Source: Chloroflexales bacterium ZM16-3 (lineage in GTDB: Bacteria > Chloroflexota > Chloroflexia > Chloroflexales > Chloroflexaceae). From it: a stretch of DNA of 64,000 nucleotides. Shown here one piece after another: positions 48,033 through 55,528 of this stretch (positions are counted from its first letter, which is position 1; every line of letters begins with the position of its first letter). Where the stretch lies: assembly GCA_004138175.2 (NCBI GenBank), contig RYFE02000025.1:1-64000 (forward strand), in the 5' to 3' direction. The position numbers and the translations under genes were made by a program. Below the pieces are notes generated by a model, which saw only the letters and a program-made list of their open reading frames with translations, was not told the DNA's origin and ran no database searches.

Positions 48033-50870
48033 ATGTCCGACATCGCCGCCAGGACCGCCCACATCGAGTCGATGCGCCCGCTGATCGGCGACGCGGCGGC
48101 CGACGCTGCCCTCGCCGCCCTGCGCGGCGAGCCGCCGACCGTACACCAGGAGATGCGCGCCGAGCGCATCGACCAGGCCCGCCAGATAAACGCCACCAAC
48201 TACTACGAGACGGGCGAGGACCCGGCCCTGGCCCGCGAGGGGGGCGCGCTGGCCGGCTTCCTCGGCCGCATGCGCCGCGAGTGCAACGCCCTGCCCCTCG
48301 GCCAGATCGACACCGCCGACGCCGCCCACCGGCCGATGCAGCTGGCCCAGGTCTATATCCGCCTGAACACCAGCGCCCAGACGCCGCTCAGCGACGCGGA
48401 GATCGCCGCCCTGCCCGCCGGGAGCCGCCCGCCCGCCCGCGATGGCGAGCGGCCGACCCGCCCGCTCAGCGCGGTTGAGGCCTTCGACCGCACCGAGGGC
48501 GGCCGCCTGATGCTGCTCGGCGCGCCGGGCAGCGGCAAGAGCACCTTCACCCTGCACCTGGCCCACTGCCTGGCCGCCGCCGCTTCCGCTGATGCCGCCG
48601 GCCAGGCCGAGGCGGCCGCCCGCGCGCTGGCCGAGATCCCGGGCTGGGGCCGCGGCCCCCTGCTGCCCGTGCGGGTCGTCCTGCGCGACCTGGCGGCCTT
48701 CCAGCCGCTGCTCAGCGCCGTGCAAGGCACAGCCAGCCACCTGCTCGACTTTATCGGCGAGACCCTCACATCCACTGGGCTGGCCGAGGCCCGCGCGCCG
48801 ATCGAGGACGCCCTGCGGGCCGGGCGGGCCGCGCTGTTGCTCGACGGTCTCGACGAGGTCGTCGGCCGCCCGGCCCTGGAGCGGGTCGGCGAGGCGATCG
48901 CCGACGCCACCGAGAGCTTCGGTGCCTGCCAGACCCTGGTCACCTGCCGCATCCTCGACTACGAGGCCGAGCCCCTGCGCCACCTGCCCGGCTTCGCCCC
49001 GCACGCCCTGGCCGATCTCGACGACGCGCAGATCGACCAGTTTATCGCCGGCTGGTACGCCGAGCTGGCCGCCAGCGGTCGGCGCGGCCCCGAGCACATG
49101 CGCGAGGACACCGCCGCGCTCCAGCAGGCGATCGCCGCCCGCCCCGAGCTGCGCGCCCTGGCCCGCCTGCCCCTGCTGCTCACGGTGATGGCCCTGGTTC
49201 ACGCCAGCCGGGGCGCCCTGCCCGACGCCCGCGCCCTACTCTACAAGGAGTGCATCGACCTGCTGCTGCTGCGCTGGCGTCAGCCGCGCGGCGCGCCCGA
49301 CCTGCTGACCCGCCTGGGCCTGCCCCAGTTCCGCAGCTCCGACCTGCTGGCGATCATGGCCCGCCTGGGCTTCCTGGCCCACGAGCAGGTCCACACCGAT
49401 GACGAGCCGCGCCCGGCCGACCTGAGCGAGGTCCAGGTGATGGCGCTGCTGGCCGAGGAGTTCGCCCGCTACGACAAGGAGCGGCGCTACGCCCTGGCCC
49501 AGACCGTGCTCGACGCCCTGGCCGGCACGAACGGCCTGCTGCTCCAGCGCGGGCCGGGGATCTACGCCTTCCCCCACCGCACCTTCCAGGAGTTCCTGGC
49601 CGGCTACCACCTGAAGGCCCAGAAGGACTACCAGAAGCTCTGCCGCGAGCGGGCCGCCCAGGCCCACTGGCACGAGTCGCTGAGCCTGATGGTCGGCTAC
49701 CAGGTGCTGGAGGACCGCGAGCTGGAGCGGCCGATCGGCCTGTGCCGCGAGCTGCTGCGGCGCGGGCCGGGTGAGCAGGCCCTGGCCGGCGAGCTGCTGG
49801 CCCTGATCGGCGCCGAGCGCGTCGCCCAGTACGACGCCGAGCTGCTCGGGCCGGGCGAGCTCTGGCAGCAGGCCCGCGACCTGCTGCTGGCCCTGGCGAC
49901 TGAGGGCCAGGCCCCCGAGCGCCCGGCGCCGCTGCGCTGCCGGGCCGGCCTGGCCCTGGGCCAGATCGCCTATGGCCCCGTCGCCGGCCTGATCGCCGGC
50001 CAGTCCCCGTCCCTGCCCGACCCGCGCTTGCTCAACCTGGCCAGCGGCGACTCGCCCGACGGGCGCTACTGGTGTGGGGTTGAGTCGGGGCCGTTCTGGC
50101 ACAGCCCCAGTCCTGATCCCGACAAACAGCAGACAGCATCGCTTGTTCAAATGACGCTGGACTACGGCTTCAAGATCGCCCGCTTCCCGGTGACCAACGC
50201 CGAGTACGCCGCCTTCATCGCTGCCGGCGGCTACCAGGAGCGGAGCTGGTGGACGGACGAGGGCTGGAGGTATATCGAGCCAGGTGGCCAGCGCTGGGGA
50301 AGCGATGAGCCAGAGCGCATCACGCTCCCGCGCTACTGGACTAACCTGGAGTTCAACAGCCCGCTCCAGCCGGTCGTCGGGGTAAGCTGGTACGAGGCGG
50401 CGGCCTACTGCATCTGGCTGACGGCAGAGGGCCATGCTGCGGGATGGCTGCCGCAGGATCAGGAGATCCGCCTGCCAACCTCGCTAGAGTGGGAGCAAGC
50501 CGCCCGGAGCGATGGCCGGCGGCGCTACCCCTGGGGCGATGACGAACCGGACGGCGAGCGAGCGAACTTCGCGCCTGCCAAGCTCGGGCGCACCTCACCA
50601 GCCGGCTGCTTCCCTCGTGATCTCGCGCCAACCGGCGCGCTCGATATGGCTGGGAATGTGTGTGAGTGGATGGCGACACCATACAAGAAGATAGGGCAAC
50701 ACCTGCCAGAAAAAGACTTTACAGCTATAGCCATGGTTGCCCTTTCATACGGCTCCTGGTATGCGTCAAGATTAGAACAGATATTCTGCGGCTCCCGCGG
50801 CAGGTTCGACCCGGACGACGGGGACAACAACTGGTCATTTCGGGTACTCTGGTCCCCGCGCTCAACATAG
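48033..50870 (+). CDS. DGR target 4: NACHT NTPase with FGE-like C-type lectin domain
   Basis: Encodes 945 aa. The N-terminal domain resembles that of target 2 (HQEMRAERIDQARQINATNY, CNALPLGQIDTADAAH). NACHT: Walker A LLGAPGSGKST (about 163), Walker B LLLDGLDEVVG (about 270), VTCRILDYEA sensor, then FPHRTFQEFLAGYHLKA. FGE-like domain from about 679 (SGPFWHSPSP, PVVGVSWYEAAAYC, DMAGNVCEWMAT) ending FRVLWSPRST. Variable codons at 50799-50831 carry Gly, Phe and Asp choices explained by A substitutions. Downstream flank keeps the GGGGC hairpin seen after target 1. Confidence 0.9.
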   Translation: MSDIAARTAHIESMRPLIGDAAADAALAALRGEPPTVHQEMRAERIDQARQINATNYYETGEDPALAREGGALAGFLGRMRRECNALPLGQIDTADAAHRPMQLAQVYIRLNTSAQTPLSDAEIAALPAGSRPPARDGERPTRPLSAVEAFDRTEGGRLMLLGAPGSGKSTFTLHLAHCLAAAASADAAGQAEAAARALAEIPGWGRGPLLPVRVVLRDLAAFQPLLSAVQGTASHLLDFIGETLTSTGLAEARAPIEDALRAGRAALLLDGLDEVVGRPALERVGEAIADATESFGACQTLVTCRILDYEAEPLRHLPGFAPHALADLDDAQIDQFIAGWYAELAASGRRGPEHMREDTAALQQAIAARPELRALARLPLLLTVMALVHASRGALPDARALLYKECIDLLLLRWRQPRGAPDLLTRLGLPQFRSSDLLAIMARLGFLAHEQVHTDDEPRPADLSEVQVMALLAEEFARYDKERRYALAQTVLDALAGTNGLLLQRGPGIYAFPHRTFQEFLAGYHLKAQKDYQKLCRERAAQAHWHESLSLMVGYQVLEDRELERPIGLCRELLRRGPGEQALAGELLALIGAERVAQYDAELLGPGELWQQARDLLLALATEGQAPERPAPLRCRAGLALGQIAYGPVAGLIAGQSPSLPDPRLLNLASGDSPDGRYWCGVESGPFWHSPSPDPDKQQTASLVQMTLDYGFKIARFPVTNAEYAAFIAAGGYQERSWWTDEGWRYIEPGGQRWGSDEPERITLPRYWTNLEFNSPLQPVVGVSWYEAAAYCIWLTAEGHAAGWLPQDQEIRLPTSLEWEQAARSDGRRRYPWGDDEPDGERANFAPAKLGRTSPAGCFPRDLAPTGALDMAGNVCEWMATPYKKIGQHLPEKDFTAIAMVALSYGSWYASRLEQIFCGSRGRFDPDDGDNNWSFRVLWSPRST
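50799..50831 (+). other. DGR variable region of target 4
   Basis: Eleven codons aligned without gaps to targets 1 and 2. Third bases all match. Followed by the same 39 identical bases up to the stop. Confidence 0.88.
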
Positions 50871-51255
50871 GTTTCTGGCTTCTGGATGCTGAATTCTGGT
50901 TTCTGTCGTGCTGAATCCTCTGCCCGGAAGGGGGCCTGGGGCGCAGCCCCAGCCGCGCATATTTTTTTGAGGTGGATGTAAAGAGTTTATGGGATGACCG
51001 GCCCTCACCCCCTGTCCCCCTCTCCCACTTCGTGGGAAGAGGGGGGACGCGGTTAGAATGCCACCTGCGACCTGACATGCGCGTGGCAATCAAACCCTCA
51101 GGAGTGCGTGTGCCCCCTCGCCCGCCGCAGCGAGAGAGCATAAGATTCTATCGGAACAACGAGCATTGTAAACGCGTCCCCCCTCGCCCGCCGCAGCGGG
51201 AGAGGGGGACAGGGGGTGAGGGCCATATGATGCCTGCACCCTGATGGGGGATACC
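50871..51255. repeat. gap after target 4: post-IMH hairpin and family-B repeats
   Basis: Starts with the same block as the gap after target 1 (CTGGATGCTGAATTCTGG, then CTGGGGC/GCCCCAG hairpin at 50936-50952). Family-B copies at 51001-51048 and 51178-51224 follow. No template repeat or Avd-like gene found here. Confidence 0.8.
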
Positions 51256-53211
51256 ATGACCGATCTCTTACGTCGCCTGAAGACCTACCTCGACGCGCCG
51301 ACGACCATCCAGCTCGCCCAGGCCGTGCCGCTTGGCGTGCTGGCCGGGGCCAGCGCCGCCACCATCGCCGCGATCATCGGCATGCCCGCCTTCGCCACCA
51401 GCTGCCTGGGGATCATCTTTGGCGGGCTGGCGGTCAACTTCACCTCCTCGCTGATTGACAAGATCGTCCACGCCGGCAGCGAGCGCGAGCAGGTCAAGCT
51501 GATCGAGCAGGGCCTTAAGGACGGCGACAAGGATGTCCAGACCCTGGTAGCAGGGGCGCTGACCCACGCCGGGCCAGAGGTTTCTGCCGCCCTGCCCCCC
51601 GCCGACCGCGACGAGCTGATCATTGCCTTCGAGGCGGCCATGCGCAGGGCCGGCGGCCCGCTGGTCGGCATCGCCGGGCGCTACGCCGCCGCCCTGCGCG
51701 ACCCGTCCGCCGACTGGGGTGTGCTCCAGCGCGACGTGCGCGAGGATGCGGCGACGCTCACCCAGGAGATCCGCGGCGTCGATCTGGTTGAGGACGCAAT
51801 GCAGGAGGCCCGCGACGTTGATGGCCGGGTCAAGCAGCTGATCGAGGCAAAGACGGTTCGCGGAGTCTCGCAGGTGGCGAGCGGAGTGCGGGGCACAAAG
51901 CCTACACCTCCCACACCCACTCGCCCCTGCCCCGACTGCGGCATGGCCGTGCCAGTCGGCGCGGCGGCCTGCCCGAGCTGCGGGATGCGTCTGGGCGGTG
52001 CCCAGGGCGCCGCTGCCCCACCCGCCACCACGCCCATCCCGCTCACCCTCACTCTCGCGCCGACCACCTACGGCGCCCAGGTCAGCTGGGAGAGCGACCT
52101 GATTGGCCGGCGGGAGAGCCGCTTTGTCAGCCCCTTCGCCGGGGCCGACCTCGACCTGGTCATCCGCGCCCTGGACGTATTACAGTATCCCTCGTCCGGC
52201 TTCACCGCCGCCGAGGCGGATCGCCTCACTGCCCTGGGCATCCCCCACCACGACGGGCTGCTCCGTAACGAGGCCCACCGGGCGGTCGGCCAGATCCTCT
52301 ACCGCGCCCTGGCGGCAGACTTGCCGGGGGCCGCATCCCTCACCAGCGTGCGCAACTTCGCCACCAACCAGGGCCGCCCGCTCAGCCTGCACATCCACCT
52401 GCCCCCGGACGCCGTGGCCCTGGCCGCGCTGCCCTGGGAGCTGCTCTGGGCGCCCGACGAGCCGACCCCGCTGCTGCTCAGCCGGGGGCACCCGGCCAGC
52501 CTGACCCGCCACCTCGACCTGGCCCAGGCCCTGCCGGCGCCGCGCCCGGGCGGCCGGCCGCTGCGCGTGCTGACCATCGCCCCCCAGGCCCTGCTCGACC
52601 CGGCCATGCACTCCGCCGAGCGCCAGGCCCGCGCCGCCGCCTGGGCGCCGCTCGTCGCCAGCGGCGCGGTCGAGCTGCTCCCCGACATCAGCCCGGCCAC
52701 CCGCGAGGCGATCTCGGACACGCTGCGCCGCGCGGGGCCGATCGACGTGCTGCACTACATCGGCCACGGGCGCTTCGAGAAGGGCGAGGGCCAGCTTGCC
52801 CTCGACCGGGCCGACGGCAAGCTGGCGATTACCCCGATCAGCCAGCTGGCCCCGGCCCTGGCGGCGGCCCAGGTGCGCCTGGCCGTGCTCACCGCCTGCC
52901 AGGGCGCGATGGTCGGCGCGGCCGAGACGGGCGCCAGCGTCCTCGGCGGCGTGGCCCCGGCCCTGATCGCCCAGGGCGTGCCGCTGGTGGTGGCCATGCA
53001 GCTCACCGTGCGCCAGACGGCGGCCAACCGGGCCACCCGCGTGATCTACGAGGAGCTGGCAGCCGGGCGCAGCGTGCAGGCCGCCGTCGCCGCCGCCCGC
53101 CTGGCCCTCTACACCGAGGAGCAGGACCGGGCCTCCTGGTACGTGCCGGCGCTCTATGTGCGCTCGGCCGAGGCGGGCGAGGCGTATCTGGTGGGGGGGA
53201 CAAAAAAGTGA
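51256..53211 (+). CDS. CHAT protease with membrane helices and zinc ribbon
   Basis: Encodes 651 aa from ATG 51256 (GGGGG five bases before; ATG 51244 is also in frame). An N-terminal pair of hydrophobic segments (about 25-62, LGVLAGASAATIAAIIGMPA and LGIIFGGLAVNF) is followed by a helical region, a zinc ribbon (CPDCG...CPSCG, about 225-240), then a CHAT caspase-like peptidase: catalytic His in HYIGHGR (about 502) and Cys in LTACQGAMVG (about 547). CHAT proteases execute abortive responses in gasdermin, TPR-CHAT and type III-E systems. It follows four NACHT sensors with no other effector nearby, so it is the probable effector of the cluster. Confidence 0.9.
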   Translation: MTDLLRRLKTYLDAPTTIQLAQAVPLGVLAGASAATIAAIIGMPAFATSCLGIIFGGLAVNFTSSLIDKIVHAGSEREQVKLIEQGLKDGDKDVQTLVAGALTHAGPEVSAALPPADRDELIIAFEAAMRRAGGPLVGIAGRYAAALRDPSADWGVLQRDVREDAATLTQEIRGVDLVEDAMQEARDVDGRVKQLIEAKTVRGVSQVASGVRGTKPTPPTPTRPCPDCGMAVPVGAAACPSCGMRLGGAQGAAAPPATTPIPLTLTLAPTTYGAQVSWESDLIGRRESRFVSPFAGADLDLVIRALDVLQYPSSGFTAAEADRLTALGIPHHDGLLRNEAHRAVGQILYRALAADLPGAASLTSVRNFATNQGRPLSLHIHLPPDAVALAALPWELLWAPDEPTPLLLSRGHPASLTRHLDLAQALPAPRPGGRPLRVLTIAPQALLDPAMHSAERQARAAAWAPLVASGAVELLPDISPATREAISDTLRRAGPIDVLHYIGHGRFEKGEGQLALDRADGKLAITPISQLAPALAAAQVRLAVLTACQGAMVGAAETGASVLGGVAPALIAQGVPLVVAMQLTVRQTAANRATRVIYEELAAGRSVQAAVAAARLALYTEEQDRASWYVPALYVRSAEAGEAYLVGGTKK

Positions 53212-53227
53212 GACCCGTGGGTCTCAC
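53208..53227 (+). terminator. palindromic hairpin at CHAT gene stop
   Basis: GTGAGACCC/GGGTCTCAC overlaps the stop codon. Matches the GAGACCC palindrome at 2046-2061, so it is a recurring terminator type here. Confidence 0.65.
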
Positions 53228-53263
53228 GAAGGGTACGCTGTTGGCAGAGAGGTTGTCCACACA

Positions 53264-53485
53264 CTATCTGAGGGCGAGGAACTGCTCCACCGTTAACCCC
53301 GCTTGGCGAATGATCGCTCGCAGTGTGCCACGATCAAGCTCGGTATGATCGGGAACGCTGATCGTCGTGGCAGGATCGGCGCGCTGGAGGATCATATGGC
53401 TGCCACGTTGACGGATGAGCACAAAGCCGACGTTAGCGAGCGTAGCAACACACTGGCGACCGGAAATAATAGGAAGGGGCGGCAT
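53264..53485 (-). CDS. hicA: HicA mRNA interferase toxin
   Basis: Encodes 73 aa. Shows the dsRBD-like HicA fold: SGRQCVATLANVGFVLIRQR, GSHMILQR with the catalytic His, VPDHTELDRGTLRAIIRQAG. HicA cleaves mRNA when free of HicB. The ATG follows the HicB stop by one base, so translation is coupled. Antitoxin-first order is one of the two known arrangements. Confidence 0.92.
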   Translation of the reverse strand: MPPLPIISGRQCVATLANVGFVLIRQRGSHMILQRADPATTISVPDHTELDRGTLRAIIRQAGLTVEQFLALR

Positions 53486-53486
53486 G

Positions 53487-53714
53487 CTATACCACCACCA
53501 GCTGTCGATCCAGCGTGTCCTCAGGCACAGGTTTCCCTTGCTCCTCCAGCACCTCGATCATCAGCATAATGGCCTCACGAATATTGGCGATGGCCTCGGC
53601 ACGAGTGTGCCCTTGGCTGATACAGCCGGGCAGACTTGGCACCTCAGCCACAAACCAGCCGTCCTCGCCGGGGGTGATCACCACCTGGCGAAGCGTGTAT
53701 GCAGGCGTGCTCAT
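53487..53714 (-). CDS. hicB: HicB antitoxin
   Basis: Encodes 75 aa from ATG 53714 (GAAAGGA before it). The HicB RNase-H-like fold is plain: VVITPGEDGWFVAEVPSLPG, CISQGHTRAEAIANIREAI. It lacks an additional C-terminal DNA-binding domain (ends DTLDRQLVVV), so repression may depend on the HicAB complex. Promoter TGC-TACAAT about 40 bases upstream. Probably stabilises the island. Confidence 0.9.
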   Translation of the reverse strand: MSTPAYTLRQVVITPGEDGWFVAEVPSLPGCISQGHTRAEAIANIREAIMLMIEVLEEQGKPVPEDTLDRQLVVV

Positions 53715-53751
53715 TGCTGATCCTTTCAGGAGTAAAGAGCGTATGCCTGGC

Positions 53752-53757
53752 ATTGTA
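53752..53757 (-). promoter_or_regulatory. extended -10 TACAAT of hicBA
   Basis: Minus-strand TACAAT preceded by TGC, about 38 bases before hicB. Same form as the box at 2978-2983. Confidence 0.5.
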
Positions 53758-53942
53758 GCACGCGCTGTGCCCCCACTCAGCGCCACGTATCATGCTCGCT
53801 TCACTGAAAATAATCTGTGACGCTAGGCATCGCAACACCGTCATTATGGCGAACAAAAAGGCGAATAAAAAGGCTCGCAGCATGCGAGCCTATGATATAC
53901 TATCATATTGGGAACAGTCGTTCGCTTATCTGGAGTTGCCTC

Positions 53943-54623
53943 ATGCTCGCTCTACGCCCCAATCCCGCACCGGTCTGGTTCCAAAATACCGCTTTACTCG
54001 CCCTCAAATTAGCATGCACTGCCGTCATTATTATGCTTGGTGTGGAACTGATCGCCACAAGCATGGTGGCTATCCTTATCGGCGTCGATATGACTATCAC
54101 TTACAGCTCTACCACGCCATTCGGGATCGGCATGGCTATTTTGATCCTATTTGTGGGCGGTACGGCCAAACTCTGGGAACATAGCGTACATCCCCTGAAG
54201 GAGGTTTGGGCGGCGCAATGGCAACCTGTTTCTACAACAGCCTCACGGCAACGATCAGCAGCGAACTATATAGTCGCCCTTGCCCAACGATTTCTGAAAG
54301 GCTATCTCGCTGTTTGGCTCCTGGGAGGCGTGACTATGATAGTCGCACTGGCCCCCCTACTGCTCACAGCTGTGGGAGGATTTGGCACCTTCATTCCTGC
54401 CGCAATCATCCATTTGGGTGTCGTCGCATGGTTGGGGTTGGATGCGATCCGTCACTGGTATGAGCAGAGGTTGGCCCGCGAGCGGGAGCAGATTAGAGCC
54501 GAGTGGGAAGCCGAGCGCGAGCATGAACGATTAGAAGAGCGTAAGGCTATGGCTGCTGCAGTGCGCGTCGGGCTGCATCTTGGGGGGAAACTCCCGCAGC
54601 CACCAGATTCAGAAACTCATTAA
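53943..54623 (+). CDS. polytopic membrane protein with C-terminal coiled coil
   Basis: Encodes 226 aa from ATG 53943; a longer open frame starts at 53817 but its first 42 codons overlap hicBA control sequence and look non-coding. About four hydrophobic segments (ALLALKLACTAVIIMLGVEL, GIGMAILILFVGGTA, GYLAVWLLGGVTMIVALAPL, FIPAAIIHLGVVAWLGL) and a charged tail (EQRLAREREQIRAEWEAERE). The plan mirrors the gene at 1200-2039 (four helices plus coiled coil) without its HTH. Its 3' end overlaps the convergent XRE gene by 77 bases. Locally lower GC than the cluster to the left. Confidence 0.6.
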   Translation: MLALRPNPAPVWFQNTALLALKLACTAVIIMLGVELIATSMVAILIGVDMTITYSSTTPFGIGMAILILFVGGTAKLWEHSVHPLKEVWAAQWQPVSTTASRQRSAANYIVALAQRFLKGYLAVWLLGGVTMIVALAPLLLTAVGGFGTFIPAAIIHLGVVAWLGLDAIRHWYEQRLAREREQIRAEWEAEREHERLEERKAMAAAVRVGLHLGGKLPQPPDSETH

Positions 54624-54960
54624 ACGCTTCTGAATCTGCGGGTCTAGCGCCAGTGACTTGCACCTCTCTAAGAACTTCCTCTAGTGGATCTGGCTCTGAA
54701 GTTGCCAACCGCTTTTGAGCGAGAGTGACACCCTCTTCTTCAGGCACATTCTCAGCAAGCAGCTGAGCAAGATCTTCATAAGCACCCTGTAACACACCTA
54801 ATAGGGCGGGAACATAGCCGATCTTCGGCTGGTTCTCGCCCTTTTCCCAGTTTGCCACCTGACGATCAGAGACCCCAACGGCTGCCCCTACTTGCTTTTG
54901 GGAGAGCTTGCGCCCCTCTCGTAAGGTGAACAGATAACGTGCTACAGCTCCCATACTCAT
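54547..54960 (-). CDS. XRE-family transcriptional regulator (CI-like)
   Basis: Encodes 137 aa. N-terminal helix-turn-helix LREGRKLSQKQVGAAVGVSD, then RQVANWEKGENQPKI (about 14-45). The C-terminal part (NVPEEEGVTLAQKRLATSEP onward) is helical with no peptidase signature, so it is not a LexA-type self-cleaving repressor. It is divergent from a small second HTH gene, with operators between and beyond them, the layout of a phage or integrative-element lysogeny switch. Confidence 0.88.
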   Translation of the reverse strand: MSMGAVARYLFTLREGRKLSQKQVGAAVGVSDRQVANWEKGENQPKIGYVPALLGVLQGAYEDLAQLLAENVPEEEGVTLAQKRLATSEPDPLEEVLREVQVTGARPADSEAFNEFLNLVAAGVSPQDAARRALQQP

Positions 54961-54995
54961 GCCCCAAACTATACACGATACCGAAGAAAATTTCT

Positions 54996-55049
54996 AGCGA
55001 AGAAATATACCATTTACTAATTGATAAGCGAACTTTAATTCGCTAAGAT
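54996..55049 (+). promoter_or_regulatory. promoter P1 with operator O1 and an upstream half-site
   Basis: TTGATA (55021-55026), 17-base spacer, TAAGAT (55044-55049). O1, AGCGAA-N6-TTCGCT (55027-55044), fills the spacer exactly. An AGCGAA half-site is at 54996-55001. Drives the small HTH gene at 55,085. Confidence 0.75.
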
Positions 55050-55084
55050 AAAGAACAAAACCGAGTGAATAGTCCAGGAGTTAT

Positions 55085-55297
55085 ATGTCACTAGAAAATT
55101 TCTTCGCCGCCATCGAAAGTTTAGGCACTACTCAAGTAGAACGCGCCCAAGCACTCGGGATAACAGATCGCCAGCTTTTAACCTGGCGAAAAGGTAAGTT
55201 GCCGCGCTTAATTAAGCACTTGGTTCAGAACCCGGATCTCTTGCATGCTCTGGCTGAAGATAGTCGGGTATCGATAAATTCTTCGCCAAGCCCTTGA
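55085..55297 (+). CDS. small HTH protein (Cro-like)
   Basis: Encodes 70 aa; CAGGAG before ATG 55085. A single helix-turn-helix (TTQVERAQALGITDRQLLTW, then RKGKLPRLIKHLV). The position, opposite an XRE repressor with shared operators, fits a Cro-type partner or an activator of the downstream operon. Which of the two proteins binds AGCGAA-N6-TTCGCT cannot be told from sequence. Its 3' end overlaps promoter P2. Confidence 0.75.
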   Translation: MSLENFFAAIESLGTTQVERAQALGITDRQLLTWRKGKLPRLIKHLVQNPDLLHALAEDSRVSINSSPSP

Positions 55298-55343
55298 CTT
55301 GCGAATAATTCTTCGCTATAATACGAGCGAAGATTAGTTCGCT
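55294..55343 (+). promoter_or_regulatory. promoter P2 with operators O2 and O3
   Basis: TTGACT (55294-55299), 17-base spacer, TATAAT (55317-55322). O2 (TGCGAA-N6-TTCGCT, 55300-55317) fills the spacer as in P1; O3 (AGCGAA-N6-TTCGCT, 55326-55343) covers the start of transcription. Drives the operon starting at 55,529. Confidence 0.85.
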
Positions 55344-55528
55344 TATTTGTCAAGCGGGCACTTCCTACCAAGCTTATCACCGCCAACTCACACCCAGTGA
55401 CGCCGAACCGGCGTCAGCATTGCCGTGCCCTCCGGCCTGATCATATCACAAAATGGGCCACGGCCGCCGGCCGCCCGAACGGCGGGAGCGGAGAGATCAA
55501 TCAGCTATCTGTAAATGAAGGAGGATGA
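55344..55528 (+). other. 185-base leader of the replication/excision operon
   Basis: No gene. Contains a short GACGCCG/CGGCGTC hairpin (about 55397-55415) and a GGCCGCCGGCCG stretch near 55462. The leader ends with AAGGAGGATGA at the start of the next gene. Could hold attenuation, not shown. Confidence 0.45.

Noticed and set aside
36316-50870. The four NACHT proteins as formylglycine-generating enzymes or sulfatase activators
   Set aside because: The FGE-like domain is fused to NACHT and ends in a DGR variable tail, so it is used as a C-type lectin-type binding scaffold; no sulfatase gene is present.
53817-53942. Upstream start of the membrane protein at 53,817
   Set aside because: The extra 42 codons cross the hicBA promoter region and contain no hydrophobic or family signal.
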